Of a DNA stretch of 64,000 nucleotides, positions 26,182 to 33,975 are shown piece after piece. The DNA lies in the NCBI GenBank assembly GCA_902793285.1, contig CADBCV010000001.1, forward strand, positions 62,001-126,000. Direction: 5' to 3'. The stretch is from Oscillospiraceae bacterium. Its GTDB lineage: Bacteria; Bacillota; Clostridia; Oscillospirales; Oscillospiraceae. Both the position numbers and the translations under genes were made by a program. Each line of letters opens with the position of its first letter. The first letter of the stretch is position 1. Under the pieces are notes generated by a model. The model saw only the letters and a list, made by a program, of their open reading frames with translations, made no database searches and had not been told where the DNA came from.

Positions 26182-26820
26182 TCAGAAGCTCGAGATGCCG
26201 TGGCTGTTGACCAGCGCGTCGAGCTTGACGCCGCTTTTGCACAGCGGGCACTGGCCGGCGGGCAGGCACATGTAATTTTCAAGCTGCGAGGAGCGGAAGA
26301 TCGACTTGATGGGGATGCCCTCGCACTCCTCCAGGCAGGAGAAGATGCTGCACGCGCCGAGGCAGGCCCCGCCGTAATAATGGATCGTCTGGATCGCGGA
26401 CTGGACGGTACCGCCCGTGGTGACCGAGGCGGCCAGCACGAGGACGCGGCGGTTGCGGATCAGATGGGCGGTATTCTCGCGGAAGATCATCTGGCCGGCG
26501 GAGGTGTACTCCGGCGTCACGATATACATGGTGTTGTGTTCGTTCGTGGTGCGGATGCCTGCGGCGGTGATCGCCTCAGCCAGGCACGCGCCCAAAACCT
26601 CCGTCCCGTCCAGGCAGAGGATCGTGTCGATGATGGTGCTGCGGTCCATCTGGATCACCAGCTCCTCCGCGGCCTGGCGGGCCTCGGCAAGGCGGTGCTT
26701 GGTATAGGTCATGTCAATGTAGTAATTGATGTGGCTGTGATTCGTTGCGAAGTGGCCCTTGGCGATGCGCAGGGGGATACGGCTGTAGTCGCTGTGGAAA
26801 TGCACTGTCGGAATGACCAT
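26182..26820 (-). CDS. Phosphoribosyltransferase-family protein (orotate PRTase-like)
   Basis: A 212-residue protein with a type I phosphoribosyltransferase fold: VLVLAASVTTGGTVQSAIQ (about residues 125-143) is the PRPP-binding loop, although the usual paired Asp/Glu of that loop are replaced by Ala-Ala. Two Cys-rich stretches follow (CSIFSCLEECEG and CPLCKSG), perhaps a metal site. ILCLDGTEVLGACLAEAI suggests the OPRT-like branch. Substrate unknown. AAGGAG lies 10 nt before ATG 26820. It is encoded 56 nt downstream of the DHH phosphoesterase gene on the same strand. Confidence 0.7.
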   Translation of the reverse strand: MVIPTVHFHSDYSRIPLRIAKGHFATNHSHINYYIDMTYTKHRLAEARQAAEELVIQMDRSTIIDTILCLDGTEVLGACLAEAITAAGIRTTNEHNTMYIVTPEYTSAGQMIFRENTAHLIRNRRVLVLAASVTTGGTVQSAIQTIHYYGGACLGACSIFSCLEECEGIPIKSIFRSSQLENYMCLPAGQCPLCKSGVKLDALVNSHGISSF

Positions 26821-26876
26821 GGTGACACGCTCCTTTTCTGCAAGATTTTTAATTGATGTAAACCGAACAAAAGGGC

Positions 26877-27809
26877 TCAGGCGTTGAGGGCGCGGATGAT
26901 ATCGGGCAGCTTTTCATCGACAATGTCGTTTTCAAGCTGGCAGGTGCCGGCGTTGTGGTGTCCGCCTCCGCCGTACTGGAGGCAGAGCTCGCCGATATCG
27001 ACCTTGGAGCCTTTGTTGATAATGGACTTGCCGATCATGACGGCGGTGTTCTGCTTGCGGAAGCCCCAGGCCACATGGACGGAGATCTGCGTTTCGGGGT
27101 AGAGGGCGTAGATCATGAAGCGGTTGCCCGCGTGGATGATCTCCTCATTGCGCAGGTCGAGGACCACGACCTTGTCATAGACCTTGGCGATGCGTTTGAG
27201 TTGGGCCTTGAACTCCTCAGCCTGCTCAAAATAGAGATCTACGCGCTCCTTCACGTCGGGCAGTTCCAGGATCTCGTCGATCTTGTGGGTGAGGCAATAG
27301 GTGATGAGCTCCATCATGAGATCGTAGTTGGAGATGCGGAAATCGTGGAAGCGGCCGAGACCCGTGCGCGCGTCCATCAGAAAGTGCAGCAGCACCCAAC
27401 CCTTGGGATTCAGGATCTCGTCGAGGGTGAAGTCGGCACTGTCGCCCTTGTCCACAGCCTCCATCAGATCGTCGGAAATGCGGGGGAAAGCCTGCTTGCC
27501 GCCGTAATAATCATACACCACGCGGGCCGCGCTGCGGGCGTTGGGGTCGATGATGAGCTTCCCGTTGGTTTCCGTGGCCTTCAGACGGTCCACTTCCGAT
27601 TCGTGGTGGTCGAAAGCGATGGAGACCCTGGGGTCATAGGGCAGGTTGGTGGTGATATCGTTCTTGGAAAGCTCGATCTTCCCGTCCTGCACGTCCTTGG
27701 GGTGTACGAATTTGATCTCGTCCACGAGATCCAGCTCCTTGAGCATCATGGCACAGGCCAGTCCGTCAAAGTCGCTGCGGGTGACAAGCCTTCTTACCTG
27801 CTTTTCCAT
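26877..27809 (-). CDS. DHH-family phosphoesterase (exopolyphosphatase/NrnA-like)
   Basis: A 310-residue protein with the DHH domain (TRSDFDGLACAMM at about residue 11, then IAFDHHESE) and a C-terminal DHHA1 domain with GGGGHHNAGTC. Conserved Asp/His residues bind Mn2+ in this family, which includes nanoRNA/pAp phosphatases and exopolyphosphatases. The precise substrate cannot be read off. ATG 27809 follows GAGGAGG at good spacing. An upstream in-frame ATG at 27965 is rejected because it precedes the promoter at 27849-27878. Confidence 0.85.
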   Translation of the reverse strand: MEKQVRRLVTRSDFDGLACAMMLKELDLVDEIKFVHPKDVQDGKIELSKNDITTNLPYDPRVSIAFDHHESEVDRLKATETNGKLIIDPNARSAARVVYDYYGGKQAFPRISDDLMEAVDKGDSADFTLDEILNPKGWVLLHFLMDARTGLGRFHDFRISNYDLMMELITYCLTHKIDEILELPDVKERVDLYFEQAEEFKAQLKRIAKVYDKVVVLDLRNEEIIHAGNRFMIYALYPETQISVHVAWGFRKQNTAVMIGKSIINKGSKVDIGELCLQYGGGGHHNAGTCQLENDIVDEKLPDIIRALNA

Positions 27810-27848
27810 GTATGTATATCCTCCTCTTTGAGCATTAAATTGTAATTT

Positions 27849-27878
27849 ATTATAGCACAGCCTCCCGCCGCTCTGCAA
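27849..27878 (-). promoter_or_regulatory. Promoter of the DHH phosphoesterase gene
   Basis: Minus strand: TTGCAG (27873-27878), an 18-nt spacer, TATAAT (27849-27854). Confidence 0.65.
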
Positions 27879-27918
27879 TCGCTTTTCACGCACCGGGGCA
27901 AAAAAACGGGAAGGGGAT

Positions 27919-27954
27919 AAAAAACCCCTTCCGTACAACAGGTGTCGGAAGGGG
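27919..27954 (-). terminator. Terminator of the diguanylate cyclase gene
   Basis: Minus strand: CCCCTTCCG, a 12-nt loop, CGGAAGGGG, then TTTTTTAT. It starts 13 nt after the cyclase stop. A partial repeat of the arm (CCCCTTCCCG followed by seven T) lies just beyond. Confidence 0.85.
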
Positions 27955-27967
27955 ATAAGGGACAAAG

Positions 27968-29098
27968 TCAGGCCGTCTCCGCGACGCAGATCCGGTTTTT
28001 GTTTGCGGCCTTCGCCTTGTAGAGCAGCACGTCCACATCATGCATGGCCTGGGTCAGATCGGGATGGTCTGCGCAAGAGAGAAGCCCGCCGCTGATGCTG
28101 ACGCGGACAGCGGGATGCTCCTCCCAGGAGAGTGCGGCGATCTTCTCTCTGGCGCGGTCCACGCGGGTGAAAGCCTCTTCCCTGTTTGCCGCGGTGAGCA
28201 CGCTCACAAACTCCTCACCCCCGTAGCGGGCAGAGAGCTCGCCTGCCTCCGGGCGGACCATTTCGTTCAGAACGCGGGACACATCCACCAGCACCCTGTC
28301 GCCGAAGCTGTGGCCGTAGCTGTCGTTGAGCTCTTTGAAATCGTCCACGTCAAACATGGCGATAAAGTGGTCTGCGCGCGTCAAGGTCTCGGTACGTGGC
28401 TGCGGGGCGGCGCCGTACATGATCTCCAGCCTGCGGAAAAGCTCACGCCGGTTGTAGAGGCCGCAGAGCGTGTCCTTCGTAGAGAGTTCGCGCAGCTTCT
28501 GCATCAGCTCCTCGTTCTGCGTGCGCTCTATGTTGTAGGAACGCAAAATCAGCAGCACGATGGAATACAGGGCCATGGCTGAGAGCAGCAGCGTAACCTT
28601 CACGCTCTGACGGTGCTGTGCGGGACTCATCGCCCGGACAAGGTTCGGGAAGACGGTGGAAAGTGTGATGGACAGCTCCATCATCAGAAGCGACACCACA
28701 AAGATGATGCCGCCGAGATTGCCGCGCAGCAGGATCGCACACATGGCCACACCCAGCAAATAAAACAGAACGATCCCGCTGTAGATCCCGCCGGAGGAGT
28801 AAAAGCTGCCGGGGAAGAGCACAAGATTCAGCCCCAGCACCAGCACGAAGCGGCAGGTCTTGGAATAGCGGGGATAGCGCATGGTGACAAACTGGAGGAG
28901 AATGATGAACGCCAGCACCATCACAGATGAGAAAACGGCCGAGCCCGGCACACGCATGATGAGATCCGCTATGACGGTGATGACCGAGATAAACACCGCG
29001 ACATCGAGCACAATATGATAGATGCGCTCCTCCAGCGTGTCCAGCTCATACCAGGAGCGGAACAGAACGCGGATGATTTTTTGAAAACAATTGCTCAA
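27968..29098 (-). CDS. Membrane-bound diguanylate cyclase (GGDEF)
   Basis: About 376 residues. The N-terminal half has about six hydrophobic segments (a 5TM/6TM-type sensor), then a short helix and a GGDEF domain with DTLCGLYNRRELF, FDVDDFKELNDSYGHSFGD and the active-site RYGGEEF. The RxxD product-inhibition site is not visible. The enzyme would make cyclic di-GMP from GTP in response to a membrane or extracellular cue. The TTG start at 29098 is chosen because GAGAAGGGAA lies 8 nt upstream and the promoter at 29178-29206 excludes the further upstream ATG at 29206. Confidence 0.8.
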   Translation of the reverse strand: MSNCFQKIIRVLFRSWYELDTLEERIYHIVLDVAVFISVITVIADLIMRVPGSAVFSSVMVLAFIILLQFVTMRYPRYSKTCRFVLVLGLNLVLFPGSFYSSGGIYSGIVLFYLLGVAMCAILLRGNLGGIIFVVSLLMMELSITLSTVFPNLVRAMSPAQHRQSVKVTLLLSAMALYSIVLLILRSYNIERTQNEELMQKLRELSTKDTLCGLYNRRELFRRLEIMYGAAPQPRTETLTRADHFIAMFDVDDFKELNDSYGHSFGDRVLVDVSRVLNEMVRPEAGELSARYGGEEFVSVLTAANREEAFTRVDRAREKIAALSWEEHPAVRVSISGGLLSCADHPDLTQAMHDVDVLLYKAKAANKNRICVAETA

Positions 29099-29177
29099 GA
29101 AAAGTTCCCTTCTCTCACGGGAGCAGACAGCAGACAAAACGCCTGCCCGCAGCCTGTAGCATAGGTTGTTGTCTGTT

Positions 29178-29206
29178 ATTTTAGCACAGCCGTCCAGCCT
29201 GCGCAA
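29178..29206 (-). promoter_or_regulatory. Promoter of the diguanylate cyclase gene
   Basis: Minus strand: TTGCGC (29201-29206), a 17-nt spacer, TAAAAT (29178-29183). Confidence 0.55.
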
Positions 29207-29281
29207 GAGAGTACGGGAAAAATGGAGAAAAAGCCCAAAAACCGCCGCGCCGCGCGCCTCCCTTTGACGCCGGGAAGGGCC

Positions 29282-29310
29282 TTTACAAGCGGCGGCGTTT
29301 CATCTATACT
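29282..29310 (+). promoter_or_regulatory. Promoter of the DUF364-nnrD pair
   Basis: TTTACA (29282-29287), a 17-nt spacer, TATACT (29305-29310), 33 nt before the ATG at 29344. Confidence 0.65.
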
Positions 29311-29343
29311 GGCAAAGAAAACAAAATCAGAGGGGGCGACCGC

Positions 29344-30081
29344 ATGGCCGACACAACGTATTATGAGATCCTTCGCAAAAATCTGCCCGCCGCGCTGTCG
29401 GTGGCACGCCTTGTCCACGGCGTATCCTGGACCGCTGCCGTCCTGAGCGACGGGAGTGTGGGCGTCGCCATGCACACGGCCGGGGAGACGACGCCGCGGA
29501 TGTTTGAAAATCTCATGGGTCTTCCGCTCACCGCCGCGGGGGAGGCGCTGCTGTCCTGGAACATGGAGGAGGCGAGCGAGGCGCTCGCCGCCGTGAACGC
29601 CTTCTATAACCGCGCGGGCAGCCCCTTTGCGGACTCTGCGCGCAAAACGCTGGACGGCGTGGACATGCGCGGCAGGACTGTCGGCATGATCGGCAAGATG
29701 ATCGGCCACAGCAACATGACGGAAGAGAGCTTCCGGGACGCGAAGGCACTCTACATCCTGGAGCGGGAGGAAAAGCCCGGGACCCTGCCGGACAGTGCGT
29801 GCGAGTTTATCCTGCCCCGCTGCGATCTCGTCATCATCACGGGCAGCGCCGCCATCAACAAGACCCTGCCCCGCCTTCTCGAGCTGAGCCGTGGGGCCGA
29901 GGTGATTTTGACCGGGCCAAGCGTAAGCTGCTGCCCGGCGCTTCTGGAGCTCGGGATCAGGCGTCTGCACGGGCGCGCTATCACGGACGCGGAGACCATG
30001 CTGCAAGCCATTGTGGAAAAGCGCTGCTCGGTCAATCCCTATTCTGAAGCCTTTTTCATCGACGCGGGGGGAGAAAGATGA
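29344..30081 (+). CDS. DUF364/DUF4213-type putative heavy-metal chelation protein
   Basis: A 245-residue cytoplasmic protein. The N-terminal part (LVHGVSWTAAVLSDGSVGVAMHT) is like the DUF4213 enolase-N-like segment. The C-terminal part (MRGRTVGMIGKMIG, ALYILEREEKPGTLPDSACEFILPRCDLVIITGSAAINKTL) matches DUF364, a Rossmann-like domain proposed to bind metals or metal-organic ligands. AGGGGG precedes the ATG. The 3' end overlaps nnrD by 4 nt (ATGA), implying coupled translation. Function is unproven in the family. Confidence 0.8.
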   Translation: MADTTYYEILRKNLPAALSVARLVHGVSWTAAVLSDGSVGVAMHTAGETTPRMFENLMGLPLTAAGEALLSWNMEEASEALAAVNAFYNRAGSPFADSARKTLDGVDMRGRTVGMIGKMIGHSNMTEESFRDAKALYILEREEKPGTLPDSACEFILPRCDLVIITGSAAINKTLPRLLELSRGAEVILTGPSVSCCPALLELGIRRLHGRAITDAETMLQAIVEKRCSVNPYSEAFFIDAGGER

Positions 30082-31007
30082 GAGAACTCAGCCTCGCGCA
30101 GTACGCGGAAAAATACCGCGACAGCCTCACCCCGCCAGAGGGGGATTATATGCTCTCCGAGTCGGAGCCGTCCGACTTTCCGCTGCCGAAAAGGGCGCCT
30201 GTCACCCACAAATACAGCTACGGACGGGCGCTCGTGATCGCGGGCTCGCGCGGCTACAGCGGGGCCCCGGCGCTCGCCGCAAATGCCTGTGAGCGCAGCG
30301 GCGCAGGGCTTACGCGGCTTCTGGTGCCGGAGAGCATCTATTCCGTGGCCGCCCTGAAGGTGGACGGCGCGGTGGTGACGCCGCTCGAGGAAGCTGCCGC
30401 CGGGGCGATCCCGGAGGTCCTCACCTATTTGCAAACGGCGAGCGCCTGCGTCATCGGCCCCGGTCTCGGCGCCGGGGATGGGGTGAGCGCGCTTGTGCGT
30501 GCGGTGGTGCGAAACGCCGCCTGCCCGCTGATCCTGGACGCGGATGCCCTCACCGTCTGCGCGGGGGAGCCGGCGCTGCTCAGACAGTGCCGCGCGCCGC
30601 TTCTCCTCACGCCCCACGAGGGGGAGTTTCGCCGCCTGGGCGGGGATCTCTCCGAAGGCAGACTCAAGGGCGCTTTGCAGTTTACAAGAGAATACCCGGC
30701 CCTTACGCTGATCCTCAAGGGGTACGGGACGCTGGTCTGCCGCGGCGGGGACGTGATCGTGAACCCCACCGGCTGCCCCGCGATGGCCAAGGGCGGGGCG
30801 GGGGATGTACTCTGCGGCATTCTGTGCGCGCTTCTCGCGCAGGGTTTTGAGCCGGGCTTTGCGGCGCGCTGCGGCGTGTGGCTGCACGGGCGTGCGGGCG
30901 ATCTCTGCGCGGGGGAGCTTGGGGAGTACTCCGTGACGCCCTCCGATCTCATCCGCCGCCTCCCCCAGGCGTTTATGACGCTTCAGCGGCAAAAAGAAAA
31001 ACTGTGA
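30078..31007 (+). CDS. nnrD: ADP-dependent (S)-NAD(P)H-hydrate dehydratase
   Basis: A 309-residue ribokinase-like protein. It has HKYSYGRALVIAGSRGYSGAP near residue 44, CVIGPGLGAGDG, LILDADAL, LLTPHEGEFRRL and the phosphate-binding NPTGCPAMAKGGAGDVLCGI near residue 230 with catalytic Asp. It repairs hydrated NADH and NADPH. The NnrE epimerase domain, often fused N-terminally, is absent and is not encoded nearby. The stop codon lies inside the bidirectional terminator at 31001-31041. Confidence 0.9.
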   Translation: MRELSLAQYAEKYRDSLTPPEGDYMLSESEPSDFPLPKRAPVTHKYSYGRALVIAGSRGYSGAPALAANACERSGAGLTRLLVPESIYSVAALKVDGAVVTPLEEAAAGAIPEVLTYLQTASACVIGPGLGAGDGVSALVRAVVRNAACPLILDADALTVCAGEPALLRQCRAPLLLTPHEGEFRRLGGDLSEGRLKGALQFTREYPALTLILKGYGTLVCRGGDVIVNPTGCPAMAKGGAGDVLCGILCALLAQGFEPGFAARCGVWLHGRAGDLCAGELGEYSVTPSDLIRRLPQAFMTLQRQKEKL

Positions 31008-31041
31008 AAAAAATCGGTGTGACGCCGACTTTTTTCACAGT
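31001..31041. terminator. Bidirectional terminator between nnrD and the coiled-coil gene
   Basis: ACTGTGAAAAAA and TTTTTTCACAGT enclose TCGGTG/CGCCGA, with A-runs and T-runs on the two sides. It serves both convergent genes and contains the nnrD stop codon. Confidence 0.85.
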
Positions 31042-31052
31042 CTTGTGTTTTA

Positions 31053-33044
31053 TCAGGAGAGATGCGCGGGCCGCTTTCTGCGCGGCAGGACGATCAAAAG
31101 CTGAATCAGCGCAAAGATCGCGGTGACAAGCGCGACATACAGCTGCCGGATGCCAAGCTGCAGGCTGATTGCATCCGCGGCGGCAGAGCAGCCCAGGCAC
31201 AGGAGTACCGGCGCGAGGAGCCAGAAGCGCTTTTTGATAAGCTCAAAAGCGGCCGGAATGCCGAGCGCGCCCATGGCGCCGCCCGCGATGGCGAGCCAGT
31301 TCATGAGCTGCTTTTTCCGGAAGAGTGTTTCGGTCTGCTCCCGATAGCTCCGCAGATACGCCTCCGCCGCGGCGGGAATGCTCTCCTCATCGGTCATGCG
31401 GCTCTTGATCTCAGGGACGTTCGTGAGCACAAGCCTTGCCGCGCTGTGCCGATTCTGCAGATCCTTCAGAGAATCCGCATCCTCCCGGCGCTCTGCGAGG
31501 ACCTTCGCCTCGCTGTCGAGGCCGTGCTTCTGCGCCTCGAGCTTGAGCTCGTTCTTTTTGAGCTCTCCCGCCTGGTACCACATCTCCTCCAGAGCCGCCT
31601 GGAGCTGGTGCTCCGCTCTGTCAAGCTGGGTGTTCAAAAGCCCCGCCAAATCCTCTGTGATGCCCAGAAGTTCAGCAAGCTCCGTGATCGTATGCGCCGG
31701 GTTTTCCAGGGAAACCGCGATCGTGGAGAACCCGTCTCCCAGGTACTGCGCATATTGGGCCAGCTCCTCACACAGGTTCAGAAACTGCTCGTTGCTCAGC
31801 CCGGCGGCATACACCTGAGCGAGCTGGCGGATCTGCTCCGCAGTTTCGGCGCCGCGCGCGATCAGCTCCTCCAGCTCTGGATAGCTCTCCCCGGTGGTAT
31901 TGGAAAGCTCGGCGAGCTTCTGTGCCGCAGTCGCCGCGGCTTCAGAGAGCGCGCTGCCCAGTGCTTCCAGGATGTTGATCGACTCCTGCGTCAGGGACTC
32001 CGCCTTAAACGTCTGGCAGCTCTCTTCCCATGCGGCGTGCGCAGTTTCCCAGTCGGAATATGCGATTTCCCACGCAGCGTGCTCAGCCTCCCGGTTTGGA
32101 GCGTCCGTCTCCCACGCAGCGTGCTCCAGCTCCCACGCGGCCATAAGATTTTCCCACTCAGCGTGCTCCGTCTCCCAGGCTGCGAGTGCGTTCCGATATG
32201 CCTCCTCCTGGGTATCCGCCGCGGCCAGTGTCTGCTCATAAAGCTCCAGCGCCTGCCGGTAAAGCGCAAGCGCCTGTTCATATTCCGCAAGCTCTGCCTC
32301 ATAACGGGCCTGTGCCTCCTGCGCCGCGGCGGCAAGCTCCTCCTCCGAGGCGTCGGGCAGGTCGGGAATCTGTAAGGTCGGCTCCGTCGGCGCGACGGGC
32401 TCTGCAGGCTTTTCCGGGGGGAGCGGCGCCTCCGGCTCTGCCGGGGGCTGCGGCTCGGGCGCTGCTGCCGGCTCCGCCGGGGGCTGGGGTTCCGTCTCCA
32501 GGAGGGCCCGGAATCTGGCCGCCTCCGCCCGGTATTTCGCGCTCTCGGCATAGCAGGTGTTCGCTTGGGTTCCGGCGGAAGCCGCCATACGGTTGATCTC
32601 CGCCATGACAGCGTCCTGCGAGGCGAGCATCTGGCCGACCATAGTCTCGATCAGGATGCGCCTGGTCTCGGGATCCTGGAGCTGTTCTCTGGTCTCCTTC
32701 AGTTCCTCCCGCCCGGCGAGGATCAGATCCTCCCCCATTTTGAGGCCGCCCTTGGTGGCGGTGTAGATGGCGGTTTCGGTCTTATGTCTGCCCGCAGCCT
32801 TCTCGTGCGCGGCGGTGAAGGTGTCGAGCGCTTTGACTGTCTTTTGATAGTCGGGGTGTGCCGCAAGTTCCGCATGGAGGGTACGATAGCTCTCGATGCG
32901 GCCCTCAAAGCGCGCGGCATAGCTGTCACGCTCGGCGCGCTCCTGTTCGTTCTTTTGGAGCCCACGGACGCCGACGGCGGCTTCGATCAGCGCAAGGATC
33001 GCCAACACGACAGAAAAAACGCGCGCCAGCGCGGGATGCTTCAT
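31053..33044 (-). CDS. Membrane-anchored coiled-coil protein with tryptophan heptads
   Basis: Not recognised as a known family. The 663 residues have an N-terminal hydrophobic segment (about 8-28), a long Ala/Glu/Gln-rich helical region, a Pro/Glu-rich hinge (about 188-232), more helix, and two or three membrane segments near the C terminus (about 570-655). At about residues 286-340 eight consecutive heptads carry Trp in the same position (AWETEHA, EWENLMA, AWELEHA, AWETDAP, NREAEHA, AWEIAYS, DWETAHA, AWEES), with Arg replacing one. Such a register implies a Trp-lined coiled coil. It may form a rod between membrane anchors. Own promoter and terminator. Confidence 0.8.
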   Translation of the reverse strand: MKHPALARVFSVVLAILALIEAAVGVRGLQKNEQERAERDSYAARFEGRIESYRTLHAELAAHPDYQKTVKALDTFTAAHEKAAGRHKTETAIYTATKGGLKMGEDLILAGREELKETREQLQDPETRRILIETMVGQMLASQDAVMAEINRMAASAGTQANTCYAESAKYRAEAARFRALLETEPQPPAEPAAAPEPQPPAEPEAPLPPEKPAEPVAPTEPTLQIPDLPDASEEELAAAAQEAQARYEAELAEYEQALALYRQALELYEQTLAAADTQEEAYRNALAAWETEHAEWENLMAAWELEHAAWETDAPNREAEHAAWEIAYSDWETAHAAWEESCQTFKAESLTQESINILEALGSALSEAAATAAQKLAELSNTTGESYPELEELIARGAETAEQIRQLAQVYAAGLSNEQFLNLCEELAQYAQYLGDGFSTIAVSLENPAHTITELAELLGITEDLAGLLNTQLDRAEHQLQAALEEMWYQAGELKKNELKLEAQKHGLDSEAKVLAERREDADSLKDLQNRHSAARLVLTNVPEIKSRMTDEESIPAAAEAYLRSYREQTETLFRKKQLMNWLAIAGGAMGALGIPAAFELIKKRFWLLAPVLLCLGCSAAADAISLQLGIRQLYVALVTAIFALIQLLIVLPRRKRPAHLS
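32022..32193 (-). repeat. Trp-containing heptad repeats
   Basis: Eight in-frame 21-nt units encode W-E-x-x-x-x-x. The DNA repeats are recognisable on the plus strand as recurring TCCCACGCAGCGTGCTC-like stretches, so the array grew by local duplication. Confidence 0.75.
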
Positions 33045-33145
33045 CCGTGCCCTCCCCTTTCCTGAAAATACGTTATCACGATCATGGCGATATGGCGCCG
33101 CAGAGCGGCACGGCGGAACGGCTCACGTCTCGCCATCCTACAGGC

Positions 33146-33174
33146 ATTATAGCGTCTCGCGCGGGGAAAGTCCA
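33146..33174 (-). promoter_or_regulatory. Promoter of the coiled-coil protein gene
   Basis: Minus strand: TGGACT (33169-33174), a 17-nt spacer, TATAAT (33146-33151), about 100 nt before ATG 33044. Confidence 0.6.
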
Positions 33175-33210
33175 TGGACAAAGCGTAAATCTTTCCTCGC
33201 CGCACCATGC

Positions 33211-33249
33211 AAAAAACGGTACTGTGTACAGCGCACAGTACCGTTTTTT
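33211..33249. terminator. Bidirectional terminator after the Cys-rich secreted protein
   Basis: Perfect arms AAAAAACGGTACTGTG (33211-33226) and CACAGTACCGTTTTTT (33234-33249), 7-nt loop. It starts 3 nt past the minus-strand stop at 33253. Confidence 0.9.
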
Positions 33250-33252
33250 CTG

Positions 33253-33975
33253 TTATGGGATCGGGATCGGCGGCAGCTCTACCGAGCCGTCGCTCCAAAC
33301 CGTGACGCCGCTCTCCTCCCAAACGGGCTGGTCCGGGATTTCCACCTCATGCGGGCGCCAGTCCTTCTCCCTCTCTCCACACCAGATGCACTGGCCGAAG
33401 AGGTAATAGTGGTCGACGACGGGCGTCACCTGTTGGGGTGTCAAAATTTGCCCACAGGTGGAGCAGTGCGCCCCCTCGGTGAGGCCGGTGCTCTTACAGG
33501 TCGCCTCCACGGCGGGGTCTGTCACCGCGGTGTGAACATGCGGTGTCGGGGTGGCCGTCGGTTTCGCAGTCGGCGTCGGGGTGGCGGTCGGCTTCGGTAC
33601 GGGTGACGGCGATGCTTCGGGCTTTGCGCCTGTGCAGGCGGAGAGCGTCAAGGCCGACGCGGAAATACTGCGGATCCTCGACTTCTCCTCATCCCCAAGG
33701 GTGAGGGTGAGCTCTTCCTCAGGCTCCTCGGCGGGCTCGTCCTCGACAGGGGCGGGCTCCTCCGCGGGAGTCTCTTCCTCGGCCGGCACGTCGGGAGTTA
33801 CCTCCTCTACGGGCTCAACCGCGGGCTCTTCTTCCGGCTCGTCAATGACTTCGACGATGGGCTCTTCTTCCTCTACCGCGTAGATGCCGTCGTCCTCGGC
33901 GAAGGCATAGGTCGGTACGAAGGAGAGGCACATGGCAAAGACGAGTACGAGAGCCAGAATCTTTCTGAGATTCAT
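33253..33975 (-). CDS. Secreted acidic/Pro-rich protein with an internal lipobox-like segment and a Cys-rich C-terminal domain
   Basis: A 240-residue protein. Residues 1-26 form a signal peptide (cleavage after AFA). A Glu/Pro-rich spacer runs to about residue 92. ISASALTLSACTGA (about 104-117) resembles a lipoprotein lipobox, although it lies far from the N terminus. A Thr/Pro-rich linker follows, then a domain with HVHTAV, ATCKSTGL, HCSTCGQ, HYYLFGQCIWCGE, which is four to five Cys and several His, probably a metal-binding or treble-clef-like fold outside the cell. The same arrangement recurs at 61649-62426. AAGGAGGA precedes ATG 33975. Function unknown. Confidence 0.75.
   Translation of the reverse strand: MNLRKILALVLVFAMCLSFVPTYAFAEDDGIYAVEEEEPIVEVIDEPEEEPAVEPVEEVTPDVPAEEETPAEEPAPVEDEPAEEPEEELTLTLGDEEKSRIRSISASALTLSACTGAKPEASPSPVPKPTATPTPTAKPTATPTPHVHTAVTDPAVEATCKSTGLTEGAHCSTCGQILTPQQVTPVVDHYYLFGQCIWCGEREKDWRPHEVEIPDQPVWEESGVTVWSDGSVELPPIPIP

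Noticed and set aside
33155..33200. GGGGAAAGTCC-like string suggestive of RNase P RNA
   Set aside because: No surrounding conserved structure, and the DNA is better explained as the promoter and leader of the coiled-coil gene.
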